A DNA stretch of 64,000 nucleotides from Glebionis coronaria (GCA_025667525.1 CM046879.1:360548639-360612638); one strand, 5' to 3'; counted from the first letter of the stretch, positions 46,531 to 58,328 are shown. Made by a program: numbers and translations. The notes: a model not told the origin generated them from the sequence alone.

Positions 46531-49500
46531 TGGTGTAGTGTTTTTGTACCCTTTAGGAAAAGGATGACAAATAGTGGTAGTATTAAGTGTCGGTTTCGGA
46601 AAACCGAGCACTAATGACCCAAGTGAAGTCCAAGTTCGTTTCCCAAGGAGGCAAGTGCGTTGTGTATTGAATTTATATTGATTTGTGATTATATGATTTG
46701 AGAAAGAAATGGGATTAGAAGAGAAAGATGGTTACGAAAATGAATTAAACTACGACGAAAAAGGCGAAAACGTAAAACCGTAAATAATGCCAAAATTAAA
46801 ATTTTAACCTAAAAAACTCCTAAAATTACTAAAAATCCCCAATAATATTCTAAGAGTTTACAAAAAATCCAAACTTGCTAAAACCTTTTAATTAATTAAA
46901 TAATGACTTTTTAATGCTAATTAAAGCCCTAAAAATCACTTTTAATTATTAAAAAGCCCTAAACAAGATTTTATAGTTTGTAAACCTCAAAAATACCCTA
47001 ATTAAGATAAAAACTATTTTTAAAAATTTTAAAACTAAATTAAACTATTTTTAAACTCTTAAAAACTATTAAAATGTATTAAATCTTAAATTAATTCTAG
47101 AAATTAAATGAAAAGTCTAAAAATTATTTGGAAAGTGATAAAGTTCTTAGTTTAATGTCTACAATCTAGGAAAAATGAAAAAAGGTAGAAAAAACAACTT
47201 TCAATTTTTACTAATAAAATAATATTAAAATAACCCAAAAAATGAAAAGTTTGTAAATAAATTCTAAAAAATTACCAAAAATCTTAAATAATGTAACTAA
47301 AACAAAAATGCAAACCAATTTTCCTGAAACCTATTAAATAAGTTTATATTAAATTTTAAAGTTGCTTAAAAACCCTAAAATCCTATAAAATTAAAAATAA
47401 GCTAAGTTGAAAACCTAATAAGCTATAAACCTCAAAAATATGATTAGAAACCTAAAAATTATTTTTCCAGATTTTTAAATCACTTTTTACTATTTTTAAA
47501 AGACTTTCTAAAAATTAAACTTAAAATAATCATAATAAATAAAATAATAAAGGGAAAAATTTGCTTTTTGCTCAGAAAAGTCAACAACACTAATATAATC
47601 CTAAGAAAAATGTTAAACAGTTAAATCCTCAAAGAAATAAGCCAGGAAATGCTTATTTATAAGATGTTACTTAAATAAGCTACAAAACAAAAACTAGTTA
47701 AATAAGTAATGAAATCAAACAATAACGTAAAAAGTCATCTGGATCACTGGTAAGCACGCTACTCCTTGGAACGCAAGGTCGCGTGTTCGAGTCCAGGCAG
47801 GGTGAACTTTTTGCAAAACTTTTTCTCTTTTTTTTACTTTTCAATACTCAATCCAGTGACCTTAGTAAACACAAAAACACAAACACAATTCAATTTTGAC
47901 CAAGATTAAACAAGATTCAAAGCAAAACGTGCTCAGTTGAGCACTTGGTTTCTGATGAACACAAGTGAGTTTTTCACTTGTGCAAAGACCAAGAGGGCTT
48001 GGTTTTTTGGCTTGTTTGGTGGTGATTTTGATGGAACAAGGGCACCCTTGTACTCTTTGGAGTACAAGGAGTCAAGACAAACTCAAAATCAAGCAGGTAG
48101 CACACAAAATCAAGCACAAAAGATCAAGGAAAGTTGCTGATATACTTAATGAACAAGTTGCTGATGCAAATGACACACAAGTGAGATTCAACACTTCAAA
48201 CAAAGCACACAATGGTAATAAATGGCTTACAAGAGAACACAAACCCTTAAACAACCTATATCCTAGCAGATTATCCAACTTGATGGATCAAATTCAACAA
48301 AAATCAGGCAGATAAGGCAGTTTCATGATTAAGGCTATGTTTTCAAAATTTTAAGCATGCAATGTGTTTAATATACTATCAAACTGACAAACAAACCAAC
48401 ACATAACCTAACAAGACCCTAACAAGTATGAAAGACAGGTTTAAACACAAGATCCTTAACAATAATCCAAATTTCTCCCTAATCCCAAACACACCTTTAA
48501 AATCTGAAATCAAATTTTAACAAAGCAAATCTACTCAAATCTAATTCAAACTGAATCAAATCACTTCCAGCATGCATACAACCCTAATAAGAGCAAAATT
48601 AAGCACTTAACCTAACACTTAACAACTTATCATGCAAAATCACATAAAGCATATAATTTTTCAGAAATTTAAAAAATGAAAAAGGGAACAATAACTACCT
48701 TAAGGGTCCTACATCCAGGACCCTTTGTGGTTGAAAAACCACCTCCAATAGACCCGGGTCTATGCTGAACCTTGGTTAAGATTTTGATGAAATTTTGCTT
48801 AACAAAATTTGAATAAGATAGGCCTTTGCTTAGAACCTGCTAAAAACAATCCAACACAACAAGAGTGACCTAGAATTTGAGCAATGAGCTCCAAGGATGA
48901 CTTATAGACAAGTCTCCTTATAGCTTATAGCTTTAAAGCTGAAACAGTAATGTAAGAAAAATAATCAAGAAGGTTTTTCACCTCACTTAGCCCTTTTACC
49001 CAAACTTTTATACCCACTACACCTTGATATCTTCAAGATATCAGGGTTGTATGGTCATATACAAGCTTGAATATAGAAGCTTATGTGGTTTAACAACCTT
49101 GACTTGAACAGAAAACTTAAAATCAGGAACCTTTGAACACAAAACTTGAATTTTAAAAACTTGAAAAGTAAACAATCTTGGAATTTTAAACAACAAGCAG
49201 ACAATGTAAATTAAATTGGATCTTTCTTCTCATCAACAAGCTTAAACCTTTTTTCATTCATAAAAATAGGACTTACAAAGTTGTGAAAAAAGGAGAAAAA
49301 AGAACAGGTCTAAGCTACGTCCTAAAGGCCTTTATATAGAGGCTTACATTATGATTCTAGAAGTGATAAGAAGCTAAAACCCTAACACTTGAACTTCCAA
49401 TCTTGCCCTTGGACGATTTTGAATTTTTCAGTCAAAAACAAAGCCATGTGATGATCTTGGCATTTTGTGAGATGCCAGCAATGAAAAGAGGATCTTGGAC

Positions 49501-50566
49501 GTTCATTTAGTCTTTGAGAACAAGAAATTGTTGTGGGATGTTGATCTTGCTGTCCATTTTTGTTTGAGAGTGAATAGTGGGGCAGGGGAGGGTTGGAGAG
49601 ACATGTGAGGTGATGGTGATGGGGGTTTAAGGATGGTTTTAGGTTTATATGATGTTTAATCAAGGGTCTGGAAAGAACTAACAGAAAAACCTTTGATTTG
49701 ATTGATGTTCATCCTGGAAAAAATTAGGGTTTAAAGGTGGATTAGGAGGTGTTTAATCTGAAAAGAGGTTAAGTATTTTTAAAAATTGTGTTTGCCACCA
49801 AATTTAAAAACGGTTTAAGTTAATTTAAAAAAGTGTCAGTGGATTTGTGACGTGGAGGAAGGGAGGTGTTTGATTGGGTGATTGTTTAAGGTTGGTGAGG
49901 TGTCAAGCTGTGAGTGGTGGGTTGTCTTAGGTTGTCTGGGCAGATTTGACCCCTCATGTTTCTTCCCTCTTTTATTTTGTATCAAATGCAATAAACTTCC
50001 ATTCCCTTTGTATTTAAGTTTGGGCTTTTGGCAATTTTGGCACATAATGTTTATAAACTTGAAACAAGGACTACAAGTGCAATTTCTTCATATTCCAAGG
50101 ACTGATTTTGACATGTCTTCATACTTCAAGGCCTTGACTTGTTTGTTGACTTCTTGAAGGACCATTATTGACAATTTAGATTTGTTGAGGGACTAAATTT
50201 GCCAATTCTTTAAAGTTAAGGGTCCTTTTTGTAATTTTGACAAACTTTAGGGACCAATCTTGTAATTATGAAGATACAAGGGTATAAAGTGTCAATTCTT
50301 CAAACTTGGAGGACCAATCTTCCATATCCTTCAAATCTTCAAGGGTTTTCTTTGGAAAATTCTTCATTAGGGCTTGGTTCATTGTGCGGCTTCATTTCCC
50401 GTGTTCGTTTTTGCATGATTCTTGTGATCTTTTGTCATTTTCTCAATATCCGTACCTAAAATACACAAGCAACAAACACAAGCATATATTTGGGTATTTT
50501 GATGATACTTAATGCATTTTTAGTCCAAAAAGAACGATGAGACCATGTATAAAAGCCGTCTCATCA
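46531..50566 (-). repeat. Athila LTR D (distal 5' LTR)
   Basis: 4036 bp, ends at 50566 next to the right GTAAA. Private variants include GTTTGGGCTTTT, CTTCCATATCCTTC and GATACTTAATG near its right end. Confidence 0.92.
47733..47804 (+). other. tRNA-like segment in LTR D
   Basis: Same as in LTRs A-C, unchanged in the A/B-box-like motifs. Confidence 0.5.
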
Positions 50567-50571
50567 GTAAA
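50567..50571. repeat. Target site duplication GTAAA (right) of the Athila array
   Basis: Matches 14724-14728. Together they mark the outer limits of the array in P. Confidence 0.92.
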
Positions 50572-50650
50572 CATTCGTATTCAAGTAGTGACCAATCCGT
50601 ATTCTTTCTATATATGTCAATTATTCATCTCTTTAAATTGTATCTTCCAG
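50567..50650 (+). other. Putative gag intron 1 of P (84 bp)
   Basis: Donor AATAG/GTAAAC and acceptor CTTCCAG/G. Contains in-frame stops (TAA, TAG, TGA). The equivalent in M is 58415-58329 (87 bp) with donor AAGAG/GTATTT and a decayed acceptor (CAA for CAG). Splicing joins phase 2 to one base and keeps the frame. The donor is duplicated by the Athila insertion. Confidence 0.6.
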
Positions 50651-50799
50651 GTAGAAAACTGGGGGCCGGTCTCAGTCGGCTACTCAGCAGCAGCCTAATC
50701 AGCCCAACAGAAACGGTCAGACTAACGACCGTTCTGCTACGGATAGGCGTGGCGGTAATGATAATTACCGTAACAACGCCGACACTCCAACGACAGCAT
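50651..50799 (+). pseudogene. gag exon 2 of P
   Basis: Encodes a Gln/Asn/Arg-rich Gag linker (RSQSATQQQP ... DRRGGNDNYR). The second codon is TAG where M has CAG. It is 149 bp against 150 bp in M, with the 1-bp difference just before the intron 2 donor. Confidence 0.6.
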
Positions 50800-50877
50800 G
50801 TCCTAAATACTTACGCATTATCTTATGATTTCATGTTATAACTCAAAATTTTGACACTTTAGTAAATCTTCTACCAG
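50800..50877 (+). other. Putative gag intron 2 of P (78 bp)
   Basis: Begins GTCCTAAA (M: GTCCCTAC) and ends TTCTACCAG/G. The M counterpart is 77 bp (58178-58102). In M the joined frame is kept; in P a 1-bp change in exon 2 breaks it. An alternative acceptor TTTAG at 50862 would shift the frame in both copies. Confidence 0.55.
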
Positions 50878-50942
50878 GAACCATGGAAACGGTAGGGACC
50901 AGAACCAGAGAGGTTCACAGCCTAGCCGTCTAGCTATCACTG
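50878..50942 (+). pseudogene. gag exon 3 of P
   Basis: 65 bp, the same length as in M (58101-58037). Encodes a basic linker (RGSQPSR ... AIT). Confidence 0.55.
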
Positions 50943-51015
50943 GTATTAAATCTTACGATTACTCGCATTGTCCTTTGTACCCTATTATCATGTCTCATGT
51001 AAATTGTTTTATCAG
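50943..51015 (+). other. Putative gag intron 3 of P (73 bp)
   Basis: Donor ACTG/GTATTA and acceptor TTTTATCAG/G. M counterpart 58036-57959 (78 bp; donor ACTG/GTATTA, acceptor TTCCAACAG/G). Phase 1 joins two bases in both copies and restores AIT-G into the Pro/Ala stretch before the zinc knuckle. The lengths differ by 5 bp, which would break a coding frame but not an intron. Confidence 0.6.
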
Positions 51016-51449
51016 GTCCTCAGCCAGCCAGAGCACCTGCTGGAGGATATACTCACCCTCTTTGCTCTACTTGCCATCGTAGGCACCCAGGTCCATGTCG
51101 TCGTGACACCGACGCATGCTTCAAGTGTGTTCTTCATGTCCATCGCATGAAGGACTGCCGTAAGGGCGAGATGGAGGGAACATCGGGACATGCTGATACC
51201 AAGCCGCCTCCTACCACTGGACGCGTCTACACGACATCTCGAGATCAGGCCAACAATTCTACAGGTACCATCACTGGAATCTTGTATATGTATGGTCAAG
51301 CTGCGTGTGTTCTATTTGATACGGGTGCTACTCACTCGGTCATTTCTACTGCTTATGCCAAGAACATTAGGATGCTCCCCATGCCACTAGATAATAGAAT
51401 CAGTATTTCCACGCCTTTGAGGGACTCTGTATTAATCACCCATGTATAA
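51016..51449 (+). pseudogene. gag exon 4 with zinc knuckle, and protease of P
   Basis: One frame from 51016 to 51449. It carries a first Cys/His cluster (CSTCHRRHPGPC), a CX2CX4HX4C knuckle (CFKC ... H ... MKDC) and an aspartic protease active site LFDTGATHSVIS. The knuckle interior is altered relative to M, but metal ligands are kept. The frame is lost after 51449; 51450-51726 is a decayed link to reverse transcriptase. Confidence 0.8.
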
Positions 51450-51726
51450 ATGAGTCTTCCCTAGAGTTTGATGATAAGGTTCGTCCTGTTGACGCACTTC
51501 GTTGGACATGAATGACTTTGACATGATTTTGAGCATGGATTAGCTATCCAAGCATCATGCTACCATAGACTGCCATTCATATCGAGTCATCTTTGGTGAT
51601 GTTAATGCACCAGAGTACATTCACAACGGGTTTGTACCCGGAAGGTCTGTACAAATCATATCTACCCTGCAAGCACGTGCACTACTATCACATGGCTGCG
51701 AGGGATATCTAGCTACGGTTCACGAC

Positions 51727-54642
51727 ATGGTTGCTGAATCTCCATCAATTCAGGATCAGCCAATAGAGTCGGAATTCCAAGATGTATTTCCAGAAGAAAT
51801 TCCGGGCATACCACCTGTACGAGATGTGGAATTCAATATCGAGCTCATCCTAGGAGCTGAACCGATTTCCAAGGCTCCTTATCGCATGGCTCCCATAGAG
51901 TTAAAGGAACTGAAGGATCAACTGCAAGAACTTCTATAACGAGGTTTCATTTGACCGAGCGCATCTCCATAGGGCGTACCGGTCTTGTTCGTTAAGAAGA
52001 AGGACGACAGTATGCGTCTTTGCATAGACTATCGCGAGCTCAACAAGATTACTATCAGGAATAGGTATCCACTGCCGCGTATAGACGATCTGTTTGACCA
52101 ACTCCAAGGGGCCAAACACTTCTCCAAGATTGATCTTAGGTCAGGCTATCATCAACTACGGGTTAAGGAGCAGGACATCGCCAAGACTGCTTTTCGTACC
52201 CGCTATGGCCACTACGAATTTGTAGTCATGCCATTCGGCCTCACCAATGCTCCAGCAGTGTTCATGGATTTGATGAACAGAATCTTCCATGAATTTCTGG
52301 ACAAGTTCGTCATTTTCTTCATCGATGACATCCTGATTTTCTGAAAGTCCAAGGAGGAACACGAAGACCATCTTCGTATAGTACTACAGATTCTTCGCCA
52401 GAAGCAGCTGTATGTTAAATTCTCCAAGTATGAGTTCTGGTTAGACAAGGTGGCATTCTTAGGTCACATGGTATCAGCAGAAGGAATCACTATGGATCCC
52501 ACGAAGGTTGAGGCTATTACTAAGTGGCCGAGGCCGACATCAGCGACTGACGTCCGCAGTTTCTTAGGCTTAGCTGGCTATTACCGTAGGTTCGTGGAGA
52601 ACTTTTCCCGCTTAGCACTACCATTGACCAAATTGATGCGGAAAGGGGAGAAATTTGTCTGGACTGAAGAACGAGAGAAGAGCTTTGAATACCTGAAGCA
52701 GAAGCTAGTATCTGCACCTATTCTTACTCTCCCATTTGGTACGGGTGGATTTTAAATCTACTGTGATGCATCGGGGAAGGGACTTGGCTGTGTTCTCATG
52801 CAACATGGGAAAGTGATCGCGTACGCTTCACGGCAACTTAAGCCTTATGAAGAAAATTACCCTATGCATGACTTGGAACTTGCTGCAGTCGTGTCTGCAT
52901 TGAAGATATGGAGGCACTACTTATATGGAGAATCATGTGACATTTTCACGGACCACAAGAGCTTGAAGTATATCTTCACTCAACGTGAATTGGACATGAG
53001 GCAGAGGAGATGGTTAGAGCTGTTGAAGGATAATGACATTAATCTGCAGTATCATCCCGGAAAGGCGAATGTAGTAGCAGATGCACTTAGCAGGAAGTCC
53101 AGAATGATCAACGGCATTAAGATTGAGGAGGAAATCATAAGAGACTTGGAACGACTAGACATAGAGATCATGGTACGTGGACAACACGGTTACTAGGATA
53201 ATCTTAGAGTAGAACCCGAGTTACTCTCTAAGATCAAGGAAGCTCAGAAAGATGATGGAGAAATCTGGGCGATAATTCAGAATGTGGAGACGCAGACGGA
53301 GTTCAGAGCAGATGCAGATGGTATCGTATGGCAGGGCATGAGAATTTGTGTTACTGATGATCAAGAACTCCGGGAAGCATTGTTAGCTGAAGCTCATAGC
53401 TCCCCATTCTCTATACATCCTGGTTCGACTAAGATGTACCATGACATCAAGCAGTACTTTTGGTGGAGTGGTATGAAACAGGATGTTGCCACTTACGTCT
53501 CCAAATGTGTTACCTGCCAGCAGGTTAAGATCGAGCATCAGCGATCTGGTGGTCTCCTTCAACCGTTAGATATTCCAGAGTGGAAGTGGGACAAAATCAC
53601 CATGGATTTTGTTACTGGTCTTCCGCCAACCAAGAGGAAGCACGATGCAATTTGGGTTATCGTAGATCGACTTACCAAATCAGCTCATTTCTTACCGATT
53701 CCCAAGGAAGATTCGGTCAGTAAACTCGCCGATACGTATAGAAGAGAGATCATGAGACTCCACGGTGCTCCATCCAGCATCGTCTCAGACAGAGATCCTC
53801 GTTTCACTTCGCGATTTTGGAAGAGTCTACAGAAAGCTTGGGGTACACAACTTAAGCTTAACACGGCTTTTTATCCTCAAACAGACGGGCAGTCGGAGCG
53901 AACGATTCAAATATTGGAAGACATGTTGCGGTCATGTGCGTTGGAATGGACGGGTGATTGGGATGATTATATCTGTTTGGTGGAGTTTGCATACAACAAC
54001 AGTTGGCTCGCAAGTATCAAGTGTGCTCCTTTCGAGATGTTGTATGGTAGGAAGTGTCGCGCCCCAATCTGCTGGGATCAGGTTGGCGAGCGAACACTTG
54101 AAGGACCAGAGATCATAGAGATGACTAATGAGAGGGTCGTAGTAGCTAAGCAGAAACTTCAGGAAGCACGGTCACGACAGAATAGGTACGCCAATAAGCA
54201 TCGTAGGGACATACATTTTAACGTAGGAGATCACGTCTTTCTTAAGGTTTCACCGGCATGTGGTGTTAGACGCTTCGGGGTTAAAGGGAAGCTCAGTCCT
54301 CGTTTCATCGGACCGTTTGATATCATTGAACGAGTCGGTGAAGTATCTTACCGTTTAGCGTTACCTCCGCAGCTTTCGCATGTACACAATGTGTTTCATG
54401 TGTCCTTACTCAGAGGGTACCAGTATCATCCCCTTCACATGGTTCAGTATCCACTAGAACAGATACGTGAAGATCTCACTTTCATAGAAGAACCCGAACG
54501 AGTTCTTGACAGACAAGAACGAGTCATGAGAAGGAAGACGATTTCATTCGTCAAAATCCTTTGGAGGGATCATACCGAACGGGAAGCCACTTGGGAAACA
54601 GAGGAGTCTATCCGGGCTTCTTACCCTCATTTCATATTTTGA
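51727..54642 (+). pseudogene. pol of P: reverse transcriptase, RNase H, integrase, chromodomain-like tail
   Basis: A single frame interrupted by a few stops (51937-51939 and another shortly after, one at 52342-52344 after FIDDILIF, one in RNase H near 52753, one near 53194). Reverse transcriptase has [18 protein letters not shown] and catalytic FIDD. RNase H has YCDASGKG and FTDHKSL. The last open part (53284-54642, 452 codons) holds the integrase: H38/H45/C75/C78 zinc site and D108, D169, E205. It ends in EEPERVLDRQ ... WRDHTEREATWE, a chromodomain-like tail typical of Tekay/Del elements. No frameshift between the parts. Confidence 0.9.
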
Positions 54643-54703
54643 ATTCGGGTATGTTCTTCTTTTCCAGTTTACTTTATCTATAATTCGGAGACGAATTATT
54701 CTC

Positions 54704-54719
54704 TTTAGGGGGGAAGAGT
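54704..54719 (+). other. Polypurine tract of P
   Basis: AGGGGGGAAGAGT directly before the 3' LTR terminus TGTAAAACC at 54720. Confidence 0.85.
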
Positions 54720-55555
54720 TGTAAAACCCGCATGCTTTTACAATGAATAGTACCCTTTAGATCGTGCGTACAAGATTAGAACTTCCCTTTTATAGCATGT
54801 TTACGTTCGCGTATAAGAATTTTAAGTATTACGTACGTGTTAGAACACGATAAGTATTTAATACGTATGAACACACAATAATTATTCAAATAATAATTAT
54901 AATCACGAAAATGCGATCATGAAATCATGAACGTAATTTAATCACGAGATAATATTATTTACATATATATATATTTATTACTAACACGAATAAATATATT
55001 AAGTCACGATCAATAATTAATTAGAACACATAAAACACGAACACGATAAAACACGAACACACACTATAATATTTAGACTGGAGAAAAGTACGGGTTACCC
55101 CATGTGGCCCCCCTACCCGCGGCATACATAGAAGCATGGGCTTAGCCCATGCAAAATTTACTAACAATGGGTTAAGGGGTAAAACTTGTGTCATTATTCA
55201 CAAAACAAGAAAATAACAAAAACCCTAAAATCTTTCTTCCTTCTCTCTTTGGACGCCGGTTTTAAGGACACTAAAAGGGATGTTCGGTTTGATTTTGATC
55301 TTGGGAATTGTGCAAGCATTCGTGTGTGTTCATCCTTAATTGATCCACCTATTCGGTATAACTTTTTAACCCTTTTCTTTATGTTTTGATTTATTGAATC
55401 ACATAAAATCATGGTGTTTTTAATTAAACTAGTTAAAAAAAATTATTCTAAACATGTTAAGGATTATGGGGTAAATCAAACAAGGGTTTTTAGGGGTGTT
55501 GTGGTCTAGCCGACGCCTAACCGAGCCCCTAAGGGGTCTCAGCTTGGCTTATTAC

Positions 55556-55643
55556 CCACCACCGAGACCATATGGTCTCGGTATGGTGGTGGTGATCCCA
55601 ACGCAGCAGCCAAAACAAGGGGAACCCCGACCTTGGTCGGGGT
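55556..55643 (+). other. Paired palindromic hairpins in P 3' LTR
   Basis: CCGAGACCATATGGTCTCGG at 55562-55581 and ACCCCGACCTTGGTCGGGGT at 55624-55643, both unchanged from the 5' LTR although the sequence around them has changed. Confidence 0.8.
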
Positions 55644-56128
55644 ATGGTGTTGATTACGGGTCCGGTTCATGGTTTCTAGTCACGGGTCCGGTTCATAGAT
55701 TATTTTTAAGGTTTAGGATTTTACTAGTTATGTGTTAAAATTAAATTAATAAAACATGACATGATTAATTTAATAAACATGACTTAGGTTATAAATTTAA
55801 TTATTATATCATGAATTTTAACCTAAGTATTTATATTTTATTAGACCTTATAATTAATTAATTATTAAAAACCATGACTATAATTAATTAATTAACACGA
55901 CTTAGGTTATATTATTAATAATTAATAATGCATGTTTTAACCTAAGTATTTTACCATTATTTAATTAAAAACATGATATATTTAATTAAATAGTTTTAAC
56001 CTATAGTTTATTTAATTTACATGTAATAATTAATAAACTATACTTTATAACTACATGACTTAGAATAATAATTAGAAAACACTTAAGCTTATATAATTAG
56101 CTTATTTAACCAGCTTATATTTATTAAT

Positions 56129-56376
56129 GGAAACTTTCTATTTTTAGAAACTTATTTATTTAAGGCAGCTAATCTATTTATGGAAACTTTCTATTTTTAG
56201 AAACTTATCTATTTTAAGCATTAATTCTATTTTTGGAAACTTTCTATTTTTGGAAACTTTCTATTTTTGGAAACTTTCTATTTTTAGAAACTTTCTATTT
56301 TTGGAAACTTTCTATTTTTGGTAACTTTCTATTTTTGGATACTTTCTATTTTTGGAAACCTGCTATTTTTAGAAAG
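56129..56376. repeat. LTR minisatellite, P 3' LTR
   Basis: Tandem units GGAAACTTTCTATTTTT. More regular than in the 5' LTR, which suggests later homogenisation or slippage. Confidence 0.8.
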
Positions 56377-57607
56377 ATACTTATTATTACACAGCAAGTA
56401 TAATAATACATGAAATACAAGTAATACTTAATCAAAATAGACAGAATATAAGATAAATACTGTATAAAGCTTAAAGCAGTAAAACATGACATGAACGTAT
56501 GAAATAAGCTAAGACATGACATAAAACCAGTTGCGTATGTAGTAATCAGATACTTATACACGTATGTGTTTATGTAGCATTAGTGATACCGAAGTAGGAC
56601 TCTCTTCCGTTCGTCTTCTTCGTTCACTGGACATAAGGTACGGATTCCCGTCCTTTCAGTATGGACATTCTTTCCTTATTAGGATTCTCCGTATGCAGCC
56701 AACTGTTTTCCCGTAGTATAAGTTTGTATGTTTGATTGCTTATGTTTAATTAGAATACATAAAGCCATATTAATGCATGACCAGTTTCACCTAGTTATGG
56801 AGGTACCATAACCATAACACTAGAGGCACTGGTGTTATGACTTCCCCACGGCGGAGTGATTGCTCGTGGCGTCCCTTCAGCTTTTGGCCATATTATTATA
56901 TTTATCATGTGGGGCGTATAGGTGCATCCTAGTTACATGTTTTCAGCAGATTACTCAGTGTGAATGTGGTGTGTGCCTTGCATCCTTCACAAGGAGCTGA
57001 TCCCTCCTACCCAAAACCAGTATATTAAACTAGAGGCAGCCCCTCTAATTTGCATGATGAGGTCACCCCTCCAAGTATTCATGCACAATAGATTTTCATG
57101 ACCTATATTGGATAATGGTAAAATATGTTAAACAATTTTTACAAGATAAACATAAGGCTTTTCAAACCAAAAAACCAGTTTTACTAAGACTTAACAGGGT
57201 TATTCGGGACATAGTTTCTTCCGCTGTTTTAGGCTTATATGCTTATATTATTCATGCTTTATTGTACATCCGTGCACTGAGCGTATTTTTCAGCCGTTTT
57301 CCTTTATATGTTCCCAAAACGGTAGGTACTCAGGGACGCTCTTAGACTTAAAGCGTACGTGCATATGGACTGGAAGCTTTCTGGCCTTTCTTTACTTTAT
57401 GCATTATCTATACATTGATACTCTTTCCATGGACATTGTTTAGTCCTTTCATTTACAGTACTTATGTTTGTGTGTGATGAGCTTTACTTTTGGACTACTG
57501 ATGTTTGATTTCGGTATTTCCTTTTTATGGTCACGTAATGTTTTAGACATTTATCCTAGTATGCTTTGATGACACGCCATAATTACGCTTGACATTTCAT
57601 TTATCAA

Positions 57608-57715
57608 CATTCTTAGCATAAGCAGTAGAAATGACCGAATGAGTAGCACCCGTGTCAAATAAAACACATCTAGCTTGACCATGCATATACAAGATTCCAG
57701 TTATGGTACCTGTAG
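57608..57715 (-). repeat. Second copy of 108 bp of M protease at the right junction of P
   Basis: Aligns with 10538-10645 without gaps and with about 12 differences. It ends in TGTAG, the 5 bp that also precede P on the left. Too long and too diverged to be a target duplication. Confidence 0.8.
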
Positions 57716-57958
57716 ACTTGTTGGCCTGATCGCGAGAAGTCGTGTAAACGCGTCCACTAGTAGGAGGTGGCTTGGAATCACTATGTCCAGATGCGCCCTC
57801 CATCTCGCCCTTGCGACAGTCCTTCATGTGATGGCCGGTAAGGCCACACGTGAAACAAGTGTCGCTGTCGCGGCGACATGGCCCTATGTGCCCACGGTTG
57901 CAGGTAGTGCAGAGAGGGTGAGTATACCCTCCAGCAGGTGCCCTTGCTAGCTGGGAGC

Positions 57959-58036
57959 CTGTTGGAAAAGTGCACATGAGACATGGTTTATAGGTACAAA
58001 AGGAAAATGCGAAAAAAAAAACGTAAGATGTAATAC
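57959..58036 (-). other. Putative gag intron 3 of M (78 bp)
   Basis: Donor ACTG/GTATTA and acceptor CCAACAG/G with a T-rich interior. It is open in frame in this copy (78 is a multiple of 3), so the case rests on the comparison with P. Confidence 0.5.
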
Positions 58037-58101
58037 CAGTGATAGCTGGACGGCTAGGCTGTGAACCTCTTCGGTCCTGCTCCCTCCCGTTACCATGATT
58101 C

Positions 58102-58178
58102 CTGGTAGAAGATTCCTAATGTGTGAGAATTATAAGTCATAAAACATGTAACATAAGAAATGAGTTAAATGTAGGGAC
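58102..58178 (-). other. Putative gag intron 2 of M (77 bp)
   Basis: Donor AGCAG/GTCCCT and acceptor TTCTACCAG/G. Joins phase 2 to one base in frame. Confidence 0.55.
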
Positions 58179-58328
58179 CTGCTGATGTTGGTGTTTCCAG
58201 CGTTGCTACGGTAATTATCATTACCGCCACGCCTATCCGTAGCAGAACAGTCTTGAGTCTGACCGTTACCCTTGGGGTGAGTAGGTTGTTGCTGAGTAGC
58301 CGGTTGAGACCGGTCCCCATTCTTCTGC

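Larger units (their letters stand above)
14729..50566 (-). mobile_element. Young Athila-type array with four LTRs (A, B, C, D)
   Basis: Order on the + strand: LTR A (14729-18763), truncated internal 0 (18764-21135), duplicated P gag (21136-21818), LTR B (21819-25853), internal 1 (25854-34173), LTR C (34174-38208), internal 2 (38209-46530), LTR D (46531-50566). LTRs B, C and D with two internals form a three-LTR tandem in which LTR C serves both internals. Internals have an Athila PBS (tRNA-Asp), gag-protease, and pol with reverse transcriptase, RNase H and integrase. LTRs are about 4.03 kb. No env-like ORF. Confidence 0.93.
10646..57607 (+). mobile_element. Tekay/Del-type chromovirus P (interrupted by Athila array)
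   Basis: Plus-strand element with LTRs 10646-13552 and 54720-57607, an initiator-Met primer binding site (13557), gag with three putative introns, protease, reverse transcriptase, RNase H, integrase, chromodomain-like tail and polypurine tract. The two LTRs are more alike than those of M, in keeping with a later insertion. P sequence proper is 10646-14728 and 50567-57607; a piece of gag is duplicated at 21136-21818. The last 14 bp of the 3' LTR are missing. Confidence 0.88.
54720..57607 (+). repeat. 3' LTR of P (last 14 bp missing)
   Basis: Partner of 10646-13552. It ends in TTATCAA where the 5' LTR continues AATAGGGTGTTACA. Carries a TATA-like CCTTTTATA (54786-54794, opposite strand). Confidence 0.88.

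Noticed and set aside
14729..50566. Two or three independent Athila insertions side by side
   Set aside because: Only one outer GTAAA pair exists, LTR C abuts a PBS on one side and a PPT on the other, and no target sequence separates the bodies.
50862..50862. Acceptor TTTAG/TTAG for putative gag intron 2
   Set aside because: It gives a wrong phase in both P and M. The downstream TTCTACCAG/G restores the frame in M.
57608..57715. Target site duplication of P
   Set aside because: 108 bp long with about 11 percent difference. Ty3/gypsy insertions give about 5 bp identical.
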